Assembly: GCA_963931925.1 (NCBI GenBank)
Contig: OZ007583.1
Location: forward strand, 11,876,133 to 11,940,132
DNA: 64,000 nucleotides
DNA from: Onchidella celtica
Taxonomy: Eukaryota; Mollusca; Gastropoda; Systellommatophora; Onchidiidae
Reading direction: 5' to 3'
In this document: positions 10,323-19,800 of the stretch, piece by piece
Numbering within the stretch: position 1 is the stretch's first letter
Layout of the letters: each line of letters opens with the position of its first letter
Made by a program: the position numbers and the translations under genes
Notes under the pieces: generated by a model
Told to the model about the DNA's origin: nothing
Database searches by the model: none
The model's input: the letters and a program-made list of their open reading frames with translations, nothing else

Positions 10323-11016
10323 TTTACCACAGGTCAATGATACACCTGACGGCCAGTTAAAAGTTTGGAACGAAAACGTTGCGTGTGTCACCACACGACA
10401 ACAGTCAAAACGTCCACCGGATGGTAATTTACAAACCCCTGCGTTTGATTTTAATGTCACGCCTACAGTTTTCTATAAGGAACAACAAAGCGATCCATCA
10501 CTAAAACCGCTGTTGGCGAAAGTTCAGCCTCAGAACGGAAATGCCTCTCCGTTTATCATTAAAAATGAATTATTATACAGAAATTTCCGAAGTAAACGTG
10601 AGACCATTGAACAGCTCGTGGTGCCTAAGTCGTTCCGTCGCGACATTCTGCGTCTCGCGCATGATACATCATTTTCAGGCCATCAAGGTTCAGCCAGAAC
10701 CAAATCACGGATATTGGCTCATTTTTTCTGGCCTGGTGTATACGCGGACGTGAACCGTTTTGTGGCGCGCTGCGATGTATGTCAAAAACGTACACCTAAA
10801 GGTAAAGCATCACGCGCACCCCTTCAGGAGATGCCTCCAGTCTCAACACCATTCGAGCGTGTCGCAGTTGACATAGTAGGTCCTCTTAGTAAATCAGACA
10901 GAGGCCATCGATTCATCCTTTCGGTAATCGACTACGCGACGCGCTGGCCTGAGGCTATTCCTTTAAGAGACATTACGGCTGACCATGTCGCTGAGGCACT
11001 TGTTACAGTCTTCTGA
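10243..11016 (+). pseudogene. pol: Gypsy protease C-terminus and truncated integrase
   Basis: In the +1 frame relative to gag, the text resumes the protease (YIDTPFITG...PVADLIIGNLP; the DLIIG box is the usual retropepsin C-terminal motif). A linker with VTTRQQSKRPP leads into the integrase. Its H2C2 zinc finger is visible (LAHDTSFSGHQG ... CDVCQKR), followed by the start of the catalytic core with the first Asp in AVDIVGPL. The frame ends at TGA 11014-11016 just after 'VAEALVTVF', before the second catalytic Asp and the Glu, because LINE sequence begins there. Integrase activity is therefore lost. The linker is fully open, arguing against a ragged deletion of RT between protease and integrase. 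Confidence 0.85.
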
Positions 11017-11771
11017 AGGTGTCGGAGAACTTCACCTATCTTGGCAGTACACTGTCTTCCGCGGCTCGTGTTGATACTGAAATTCTCTCAAGAATCAGCA
11101 AAGCGAGCTCTGCATTTGGCAGGCTTCGAAAGAGAGTATGGGATGTTGCCGGCATTCGCACAGACACTAAGCTGAAAGTGTACAATGCTGTGGTCCTTCC
11201 CACCCTACTCTATGGGGCTGAAACCTGGACAGTGTACCAATCGCATGCCAGAAAGCTAAATCACTTTCATCTGGCCTGCCTTAGAAAGATCCTAAGGATC
11301 AAATGGCAGGATAAAATTCCAGACACTGAGGTCCTCAATCGTGCCAAGGAATTGAGCATCTTCTGCCACCTGAAAAAAATTCAGCTACGTTGGGCAGGAC
11401 ATGTTGTCAGAATGCCCGACTCCAGACTCCCTAAGCAAATCTTCTTCTCTGAGCTCTCCAATGGAACGAGGAATGTTGGGGCCCCAAAGAGACGTTACAA
11501 AGACACTCTCAAGCAATCACTGAAGGCCTTTGCCATTGATGTGAGTGAGTGGGAAAAGCTCTCGCTTGATCGTGCAAATTGGAGGGCGGCCCTTACCAGA
11601 GGCAGCAAAGCATGGGAAGCTGACAGAGTCCAGCAGGCTATCAAAAAAAGAGAACGGCGCAAGAAAAGGCCCAGTGGTACTGAACCAACGGAGCACTCTT
11701 GTCATTTATGCGGAAGGGTCTGCAGGGCAAAAATAGGACTTATCAGTCACATGAGAAGCCATAAGTCATGA
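11013..11771 (+). pseudogene. LINE RT C-terminus with C2H2 finger
   Basis: This is the missing 3' part of the LINE at 3561-6119. The frame reads KVSENFTYLGSTLS at the junction, then a thumb/C-terminal region with VLPTLLYGAETW, LRWAGHVVRMPD and a basic stretch (KKRERRKKRP). It ends in a Cys2-His2 finger (CHLC near 11700, two His in SHMRSH at the C-terminus), a usual ending for this LINE type. It is severed from its RT palm by the 4.9-kb Gypsy insertion and has no start codon of its own. Confidence 0.88.
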
Positions 11772-11922
11772 AAGAACAGTCTTTCCATTCTGTCCTCTGT
11801 GTCCTTTAGTTCTCTTTATTGTCCATGTGTTGAAATTCTCAACAATTTCTGTTCTTTATTCCTCTGGTGTTGTTAAGGTCATCATCATACCTGATGGACG
11901 AACTATTATTATTATTATTATT
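11772..11922 (+). other. LINE 3' UTR and (ATT)n tail
   Basis: About 150 bases of T-rich UTR after the stop end in 'CTGATGGACGAACT' and then (ATT/TTA)n up to about 11922. A short simple-repeat tail in place of poly(A) is common in RTE-like elements. No target-site duplication could be paired with the unclear 5' end. Confidence 0.6.
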
Positions 11923-12419
11923 CAACCTTAGTGCCATTGAAACATCTTATGCTTCATCATTACTGTCTTCATGTAAACAGAAAGATTGTACGCCATCATG
12001 CAAATCCAGGGAAGTTCCAGTTCTGCAGGTCAGCCTGACATTGACATCAAAAAACAATTGTCAGAAAACATGATATATAGATCGGACATGTTGGAACATC
12101 CAGCGCAGTTAATAGACATAAAGTGAACGTTCACACGCAAATGAGCTGAGAGATAATCAATTTTGCTCGCTAGGATTGGACAAACAAAAAATTGGCGTGC
12201 AAGAACAAGAACAAGAACAGGATTGGGACACTTGGGAACATATTATAACTATATTCTGGCGTCATCTTTCCTATCTGAGTTTCGAGTGTATCGTAACGTA
12301 CATTGATAAGCATAACATTCTCGTGTTTCATCGTTGTTTTTGCGGTATTTTTTTTCTGTGTGTGTTTTCTTTTGTACGTATGTGTTTTTATAGTTTCGAG
12401 GGGCAGGCTGTTTGCCATT

Positions 12420-12870
12420 ATCATTGTAGGCTTATGCGAGAAATTTTGCCGATTTTGAGGTGTTGTCATGTGTGTGGTTCTCTCACTCCTAATTTCATTA
12501 TGTATACGGGCTCTAGGTCTTTCTTTCATGGAGACCTCTGGTCTGGACATTTACACCTCACTATTTCTTGTTCTTGTTTGTTCTTTTCTTGATTCTTTGT
12601 TGCTGCCATCTCCCTGGCTTTCTTGGCTTTGTTAGCCCTCAAAAGTTCTCCCTATTGGATTGCCTTTGTCCTGTTCTTGACCTTTCTCTTCCATTTTCTT
12701 TCTTTCTTTTTGTTATATAAATTAATGTCATTCCAATCGGTTATGTACTTTTCGAGATATGTGTTTTTATGCGTTTTAGCCCCTTCGCTGACCAAAGTTC
12801 AATTATCATTTTCTCGAAAAGACAAAAATGCACATACAACAATAAGGGAAAAATACCCGACCGTTTGCTT
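12420..12870 (+). repeat. Dispersed ~240-bp repeat, copy C (interrupted)
   Basis: The left block (about 12420-12500, with GTGGTTCTCTCACTCCTAA) and the right block (about 12795-12870, with TTTTCTCGAAAAG and CATACAACAATA) match the two ends of the copies at 265-520 and 22990-23240. About 300 bp of unrelated T-rich DNA lies between them, suggesting an insertion or rearrangement. Confidence 0.5.
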
Positions 12871-13293
12871 AGGACTCAGGTCCGAGCAGCATTGAGTCAC
12901 CGATGCCGGTGGCATACAAAGGGATAACACTAATCTATGCATCTAAGTCAGCCTGTCCAGTTCGTTTATTTTATTATTGTTGCTGTATGTTACTGATGTC
13001 ATTCCTGCTACCCTTGCTTTTTGTTGTCGATCGACGAGAAGACGTTGGATTTGACCAGGGATTCACAAGGGTGGGTAAATTTAACGACAGAAAGCAGAGG
13101 AATAGTTCGAGTTTGGCTTGGAGAAAGAACCTGGACACAGTGTTGTGCTAGGATTAAGCAAGATGATAGACAGAATATAAAAGAACGATAGGTTAGAAGG
13201 AGACACTACCAGATGCGCCCACCAACCACCCGCCATAGGAATAGAATAAATAATGAAAAATACAGACTTGCATCCAAATGAAATACACCCTTT

Positions 13294-13533
13294 TCACTTC
13301 CGCGTTACGGTTGTTTGCGGGGAGCCCCACGACTTCGAAAAGCACCGTGTAGGGCAAAAAACCTCCACTTGCCTTAGTGATGGCATCTGAAAATGTGCAC
13401 AGTCTAAGCAAAGATGCATTTTTATGCCAGAACCAGCACGTAACGGGTTTGTACAGTTGGGTGCCCAACAAGAGGACGGCATCGTTCGACTGTTGTCCAC
13501 CGCTTCCGCCCTACAAGTGGGGCACGCCGCCAT
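13294..13533 (-). CDS. Possible THAP-domain N-terminal exon (fragment)
   Basis: From the ATG at 13482 (minus) the reading is [12 protein letters not shown]...GSGIKMH. It matches the opening of THAP zinc-finger proteins: Met-Pro, two Cys four residues apart, then a 'GSGI..H' turn. THAP domains are C2CH DNA-binding modules found in host genes and in P-element-type transposases. The expected continuation (FP dipeptide, later Cys and His) is not found in any frame downstream, so this is a first exon, a decayed gene or chance. An earlier in-frame ATG at 13533 lies in an AAAATGGCGGC motif, and a CACGTG E-box is at about 13546-13551. Confidence 0.3.
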   Translation of the reverse strand: MAACPTCRAEAVDNSRTMPSSCWAPNCTNPLRAGSGIKMHLCLDCAHFQMPSLRQVEVFCPTRCFSKSWGSPQTTVTRK

Positions 13534-13689
13534 TTTGTTGGCAAATCACGTGATGTGGAGGACGGCAATTGAAAAGGATGTATACCTACAGTTTTTGTAC
13601 GGTACGCTTCTTCATGTATGTGCATAGATATTTTAATAATAATATCTGTCTGTGGGACTTTAGATAGAGAAACTGATGGTGGGGGAAGG

Positions 13690-13990
<301 letters not shown>

Positions 13991-13999
13991 ACAGACAGA

Positions 14000-15253
14000 A
14001 AGTTCCCTAGGGGTACTTGATCCTCTCATGGTGAGCGTAAGAAGCAAGGAGTTCCCCTGGCGAAATTAATGGCACTCTCATGGTCAAATCAGTTTTGGGG
14101 CAATTTCTGGTGACCTATCGGTCAGCTGGACATCGAGAGACATGAAGTGTCTACTTCCCCAGGGGAACTGACCAATTTCTCCGACAGCCGGGACCATGTA
14201 GCCACACATATTCTGTGGACTGGGACACTTCCCTGTCCTGATCCATAAACTCCACCACTTGTCAAGACAGGTCATGTCGCTATTATAAGTTTTATATCGC
14301 ACCAGCGTAGTGCAAGCCCTCTGACTACAGAAACACAAACTGTGAGGTTTTGGTATGAATAGCATATTGAAAGGAAGTAAGGGCTCCAGCGTAACCATGA
14401 CAGGCTTTTTAACCGCTGAGCCTTAAATTTTGCAAACTATCATGACAAATACGCGTACTAAGATGTAAAGATGTACCGGGGCATATTTTAAGAGATCTGG
14501 AAATTCGCTTCGTTTTTAATACTTTTGTTGATTTTGAACCACAGCTGAGTTGAACAGAAAAAATTGTTCCGATATTTTGAGCTGAAAAAAAAAAAAAAAA
14601 GAAAGACGCATTTTCTTCCAGCAGAATTTAAACCTATAACAGGAAATTTCATTATGCGCCTCAGTTTACACACAGGTGATCGAAACTCAACTGTACAAAT
14701 CACACCCGTGTATTCTATCCAAGTCAGCGAACCGTATAAATGTATTAAAGTTCTAGACATGCGCTTATTAAAAAGTATTTAATTTTTTTGTGTCTACCCT
14801 GCGTTAATTAATTAATTTTGTTTTTCGTATTTTGAAATTCCATTCGATGTTTTGATTTTTGAGGGATCTGCTCATATAGGTTTAAGTATTTACAGTAACT
14901 CTTTGTGTTTACGTTATGGAAATTAAATTTGATTTTTCCGATTACTGTAGTTTATTCGATTTGTTTACGCTTGACGTATGAAACATTGGCTCGTCAAGTT
15001 GCTGTTCTGGCATCTTGCAGGACCCTCAACAAGCTGCCTGGATTTTAATAAAATTAGACGTTTTGTGTAAAAAGAAAATTCTTTCTAAGCTAAATGTCCA
15101 CTGGTAGAACTGCACCATAAAATGTGGCGACTATCAAACTCTTATGTCGCTACATCGGTAATTTGCTACAATACAATTTGTACAAAAAGGCCCCCCTACC
15201 TACGTTATTATTTCTTTATTATTACTCTATTCATTTATTCATGTACTGCCTCT
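14000..15253. other. No gene recognised
   Basis: AT-rich unique-looking sequence with a poly(A) run at 14586-14600. ORFs are short and lack motifs or convincing splice sites. Confidence 0.6.
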
Positions 15254-15781
15254 AGGCTGCCTTTAGATAGGGCTTCATTTTTCATTTTTCATTTTTCACT
15301 CTTCAGTTTTCACTTTTCAGTTTTCACCTTCATTTTCTTGATCGTTTACATTGATGATTCACTTTTCACTTGTCACTCGTCATTTTCTTGATCGTTGGGG
15401 GTTTTCCCAACACATATGCACATGGTTTTTTAACTTAAAAACTTAATAATTATATAGTATTTAGTATCAAACCACACTAGAATTTAATGAGAAATTCGAT
15501 TCTGAACTCAGATTTTGACTCTGTGTCAAAAAATGTGTTTGAAATGAAAGGAGCCACGCCCCCACCTCTCTTCATTCCACACTAGAAATGAGCACGTTCA
15601 CTCTTGTGGTCAGGAGGGCTATTCACTTATTCATGGATGAAGAGTGAAGAGTGAAGAGTGAAGAATGAATCTCTATCTAAAGGTCCCTCTCTTTTCCTAT
15701 ATTGCCATTTTCGTTTCCTTCGTGAAGAATGAAGAATGAAGAATGAAAAGTGAAAAATGAAACCCTATCTAAAGGCGGCCT
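15254..15781. mobile_element. Foldback-type element
   Basis: The left end (AGGCTGCCTTTAGATAGGG then reiterated CATTTTTC/CACTTTTC) is the inverse of the right end (GAATGAAAAGTGAAAAATGA, then CCCTATCTAAAGGCGGCCT at 15763-15781). The arms carry short reiterated units, as in foldback elements. An internal third copy of the end motif (TCTATCTAAAGGTCC) lies at about 15671-15685, preceded by reiterated GAAGAGT. There is no ORF. I could not identify a clean target-site duplication. Confidence 0.65.
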
Positions 15782-16144
15782 GAAACGCACATTCAGCACA
15801 GACAATACATGAAGTTGCGGATTGAGTACCAATCACTAATTCCCCATCGTGCCGCCTTTCTCTTTGTGTGTGTGTGTGTGCTTTTTTCCCCAGTTAATCA
15901 ACTGTTTTTACTGACACTTTGCCGAAAGAGATGTAGTAGATCTAGGTGATAAAATGCAAATGTTCCAATCACCCTCTTTATGTCTCGGTGCTTAAATGTT
16001 GCAAACGGTTGTAAAGTTCAGCGTGAGCATCCTATTCTTCGTGATGTGCTGACGGGATGGCCCACTAAATTAATGCTGTTATAATCAGGATTTGTACATA
16101 GTCATAGGAGACACAAGCAGATTTTGAATGGCCGATAAATTTAA

Positions 16145-16215
16145 CGGTGTAACGTCACGACATTGAGTTTCTATGAAAGCTCACGTACCGGCCAGATAGT
16201 TGGACGCCACGGCAG
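16145..16215 (+). repeat. Fragment of the long-TIR MITE family
   Basis: 'ACGTCACGACATTGAGTTTCTATGA' followed by 'GGCCAGATAGTTGG' resembles the left arm of the element at 17386-17797 and the sequence at 63870-64000. Degenerate. Confidence 0.4.
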
Positions 16216-16244
16216 TGCAATGTCGTTTAATAAATATCCGAAAC

Positions 16245-16300
16245 AGACTGTGAAAGGCGTAAAGTGGCCGTTATCGTGCCCATGCACCGTCAAATCCAAG
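16245..16300. repeat. Fragment of the 22510-22762 repeat
   Basis: 'GTGAAAGGCGTAAAGTGGCCGTTATCGTGCC' parallels the right arm of the inverted-repeat element at 22510-22762 and the fragments at 25695 and 61165. Degenerate, no ORF. Confidence 0.45.
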
Positions 16301-16850
16301 CTCCGACTCACATTCACAACTGCCGTAACCATCCAACAAGTTGGCCAACCAAAGCCGGATAGTGTGCAGCTAGGCCAAAATGATAATTTTATTCTGCCGT
16401 ATGTATGTCGTCTTGACTATCACGGTCTCAAGTGTACAATCCTGAATTGATCAAACCGGGCGTTTCCGGTTAACCAGGTCGGGAATTACCAAGTCTTCAA
16501 TTAAAAAAAAAAAAACGTTTGATTGCCATTACACGGGTAAACCAGCCACGACCAGAAATAACACAAATCAATGTGGAAACTCCAAAGTGCAGCGTGATTG
16601 CTTCCTGATGACAATCGCCTGAAATTATGTCTGTCCCTACCAATTTGTTGTTTATGACGAAGGATAGCTGCAAAAATAAGAGAAATGAAATATTTGAAAA
16701 GAGGGTGGTGTCGAGGGAAAAGAGGAAGACGATGTAAACTGAATTGGAAACTGAAGTAGAGAACGCCAAGCTGAGGTGAAACAGTTGAAAAGTGAAAATT
16801 CTCTGCTATTACTTGTGGACAATTCAGAGGATGTTTGTAAATGCTTGTAT

Positions 16851-16852
<2 letters not shown>

Positions 16853-16906
<54 letters not shown>

Positions 16907-17200
16907 TCTTTGTCTCTCACTCACTCACACATCCTCTCTCTCTCTCTCACACACACACTCTATTTTCCTTTCTCTTCCACCCATTCCATCTCTCTCTCTC
17001 ACACACACACACACATTCTCTCTTCTCTCTCTCTTCTATTCACCCCTCCCCCACCTCCACCTTTCACGATCTCTCTCTCTCTCTCTCAGCCTCTCTCTTC
17101 CGGTCTCTCTGTCTCTTTTTCTCTCTCTGTATTTTCTCTCTGTATGATTTGTCTCTCTGCCTGTCTCTCCCTACTATCTCCCTGTCAGAGTGTCTGTGTG
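16853..17200. repeat. (CT)n/(CA)n compound microsatellite
   Basis: Alternating (CT)n and (CA)n blocks over about 350 bp. Long Ser/Leu and Thr/His frames here are low-complexity artefacts. Confidence 0.95.
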
Positions 17201-17385
17201 CGCGCATGTGTTCCAGTTAGAATGTGCATATTTATATCTATTTGTACATAACTAAGTGCAACCAGGATGCGGGTGTGTGCATTGAAAGACAAGTACATGA
17301 ATATCGAGAGATGTCTCTTTTTTTTTTACAATTCCAGTTGCAGTGACCAAAACGTTAGCATGGAGTCCTCTAAGCCTAGGTACAC

Positions 17386-17797
17386 ACGTGCCAGTTCTGA
17401 TCGGCCAACTGGTTGGGTGGTGACGCCTTGACATTCAGTTTCCATGAGAACTCGCGCACTAGTTGGATCTGACTGAAACCAGAGAGCATGTATGTATATA
17501 TAGATATAAAGAGCGTGCGCCTTTCTGTTTACTGTGGTTTGTTCATATTTTTGGGTTGATTGAAACTATTTAGAGCCGTTTGTAAGCTCTTACGCACTGT
17601 GGAAATGCACGAACTGAAATTGTTTACCGCAGCGACCTACTTTGCGCTCCATGCTAACAGTGGTTTCGCTGCGCCTTCCGTGTCTCGGGGTGCAAATCGA
17701 CCTATCATGAACCGCCTCTGTGCACACATACTCCCTGACTGAAACTCAATAATGTGACCGCAACATCAAACTAGTCGGCCAATCAAAATTGGCTAGG
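17386..17797. mobile_element. MITE with ~50-bp imperfect terminal inverted repeats
   Basis: The left arm GCCAGTTCTGATCGGCCAAC (from 17390) and about 30 further bases through ATTCAGTTTC match the reverse complement of the right arm ending at about 17793, which contains ACTAGTCGGCCAATCAAAAT and GAAACTCAATAATGTG. The element is about 410 bp with no ORF of its own. Its centre (17523-17720) recurs at 19500-19800 (reversed) and 51990-52290. Superfamily unclear; no target duplication seen. Confidence 0.6.
17523..17720 (+). repeat. Internal repeat shared with 19500-19800 and 51990-52290
   Basis: The shared text includes CTGTTTACTGTGGTTTGTTC, 'GAAACTATTTA', 'CCGTTTGTAAG', 'GTGGAAATGCAC', 'GCGACCTACTTT' and 'CATGCTAACAGTG'. 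This copy is inside the MITE at 17386-17797. Confidence 0.75.
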
Positions 17798-17814
17798 GCA
17801 CTCAGAGCCCTCTG

Positions 17815-17900
17815 AACCCATGGACGCATTGGGCAGTTGCTCAGGGCCTCCAAGGGTTTAGGGGGCCCCATGCATGCAAATTTCTGAGTAGTTGCTCAGG
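17815..17900 (+). repeat. Short dispersed repeat (matches 43065-43155 reversed)
   Basis: 'GGGCAGTTGCTCAGGGCC' and 'CATGCAAATTTCTGAGT' are matched on the opposite strand near 43065-43155. Non-coding. Confidence 0.5.
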
Positions 17901-19490
17901 GGGCGGGGTGCAGCCTTTTGCTTTGCCCAGGGGTCCAAAATGATGTTAAGACGCCGATGAGGGCAAGCCGGGGCTCAGTGCATCGGATGAAACATACAGA
18001 TATTCAGACAGGCAGACAGCTAATATTTGCCATCTTCCATTCATAATATAATATTGATGAAAAGAGTGCGACGCGAGTGTGGGTGTTCAACGGGGAAACT
18101 GCGAGATCGTGAGAGAGAAGGTGTAAAAATGTGTGAAGATGGATACTGATAGAGACAGAGAGCGCTGAGTGATTGAAGACGTGGGTGAGAATGCTCGAGG
18201 GAAACAGGCCCAGAGCTGGAGTTAATGAATCATTGTATTCTTCTAAATAAACAATAGCGGGAGTGTGTAAGTGTGTGTATTTGTGTATTGGCAAAAAAAA
18301 TACTACTAGCTCGTACAGTTTGGATCTACATGAAATTTGAAAGATGCCTTCCTTTCGCCCTGCAAAATTTGGCAAAAAGAAAAAGTTGTATGTAGCAAAG
18401 CCTCGCGTAAGAAATAATACCCAAACGATACAATAAAACGCAAACTAAAAGAGAAGACAGAAAATGGCCGATGTTTCGGGAACAGCCTTTTACAAGAAAA
18501 AAAACAACAAACAAACAAACAAAGAAAAAACAACAACAGAAAGAAATAGGAAAATGAACAGATAAAACTATGGAACAATAAAAGATTTGAATATGAAATA
18601 TAAAGAATCTAAACAGAATATGTCTACTTAACTGCGAATTCTTGCTTACACAGCAGGACAGAAGTAAGTCTGCCGAATTTGCACTCTACATTAATAGCCT
18701 GGCTAGGACCCCACAGTTTTTCTGTGGTTTTTATAACATTTCGTCACTTCCTTTCCCCCTGCAGAGGTTTCTTTTTTTTACATTTTGGCGGCTTCAAATG
18801 GTGGGGAAGTATTTTTTTTGTTTTGAGTTTTGATTTGTGTCGCTCACTGCTCGCCTCCGGCTCTCCTTTTCACAAACGCATGAGCCCGTGATGTCATTAC
18901 TTCCTTCCGATGTGTTCACTATTACACAAACTACACAGTGCGCAAGGCGTTCAGTTGATGCGTCGTGTCTTGCCGCGCATTAGTTCTGAAGCAAGAATAT
19001 GGATTAAAACTGGAAATCAGAGAGATCAGAGACAGGGAGAAAGAAGGTTGGGAACACAGGTCTATCCCGGGTAATACCGGTTATCTCATCTGGTATTGTT
19101 GTTAAAGGTCAAGAAAGTTTGTGATCTGTGCGTGACAGTTTTTGTTCCGTCAGTTGTAAACTCTGGCAGAACATCTGGACTAAATCACGTGTACAAAACC
19201 AGTCAGTAGACAGACAGTCACTTCTATCTTTTCAGTGTGAGTTTGTCAGTTGTCACCCTTCCCTATCACTGCAGTAACTGAAAAATTCGAAAAATCAATT
19301 TTATTTCATAACATTATGTTCACCTACATTCAAAGCCGCATCGAATGATGATCTTGGTTCTAGACCCCTATGCCAACCTACAATCGATCAGTAAACTTCC
19401 GAAAAAAGCCAGTTGTGCTAAACGAAAACAGTTTTTTGCTTCTCCTGAAAAGTAGTCAAAACCTGTTACTATACTTTTAGCAGAGAGTAT
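17901..19490. other. No gene recognised
   Basis: Unique-looking AT-rich DNA with A-rich tracts around 18490-18560. No exon or RNA gene can be supported. Confidence 0.55.
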
Positions 19491-19499
19491 GTTATGTAC

Positions 19500-19800
19500 A
19501 GAGAGGTTTCACTATTGGCCGATTTGCATTGCGAGACACGGGGAGGCTCCGTGAAACCACTGTTAGCATGGAGGGGAAAGCAGGTCACTTCGTTAAAACA
19601 AATACTCGTTTGTACATTTCCACTGGCCGTAAGAAATTACAAACGGCTCTAAATAGTTTTAATCAGCCTAAAAATACGAACAAACCACAGTAAACAGATG
19701 TGCACAATATCTTTAGTGAAGATGGTCTCTTTCAATTCTTGTTTACAGCAGCGACCTAGTTTCGGAATTTGGTGAAAGTGAGATCTGCCTTTCATCACGT
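19500..19800 (-). repeat. Dispersed repeat, reversed copy
   Basis: The reverse complement follows the order seen at 51990-52290: AGATCTCACTTTCACCAAAT, 'GAAACTAGGTC', 'TGTGCA', 'CTGTTTACTGTGGTTTGTTC', 'CCGTTTGTAA', then 'CATGCTAACAGTGGTTTC'. The tail with 'GCATTGCGAGACACGG' matches the end of both other copies. Confidence 0.75.

Larger units (their letters stand above)
6121..11012 (+). mobile_element. Ty3/Gypsy (Gmr1-like) LTR retrotransposon, 3'-truncated, nested in the LINE
   Basis: The order is putative 5' LTR, long leader, gag, protease, integrase, then an abrupt end within the integrase core, where the LINE resumes. RT/RNase H and the 3' LTR are absent. Protease is followed directly by the integrase through an open linker with no RT between them. 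That is the order reported for Gmr1-like Gypsy elements (gag-PR-IN-RT-RH), and the SCAN-like gag supports the same assignment. An alternative is a Mag-like element with an internal deletion. The left boundary is at 6117-6121; the right junction is at 11008-11016. Confidence 0.8.
2617..11922 (+). mobile_element. Non-LTR retrotransposon (LINE), interrupted by two insertions
   Basis: An autonomous LINE carrying an APE-like endonuclease (from about 3561), a reverse transcriptase (5075-6119 and 11013 onward) and a C-terminal C2H2-type finger, ending in a short (ATT)n tail at about 11902-11922. The type corresponds to proteins often annotated 'craniofacial development protein 2-like' plus RT; an RTE-like placement is my best guess. 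The 5' limit is unclear: leader-like sequence runs from at least 2703, and an 82-bp block at 2621-2702 recurs inside the ORF. Two insertions, at 4985-5074 and about 6121-11012, break the coding region, so the copy is dead. Confidence 0.85.

Noticed and set aside
16776-17251. Ser/Leu/Thr/His-rich ORFs in three frames
   Set aside because: All three frames of a (CT)n/(CA)n microsatellite stay open; no domain or start context.
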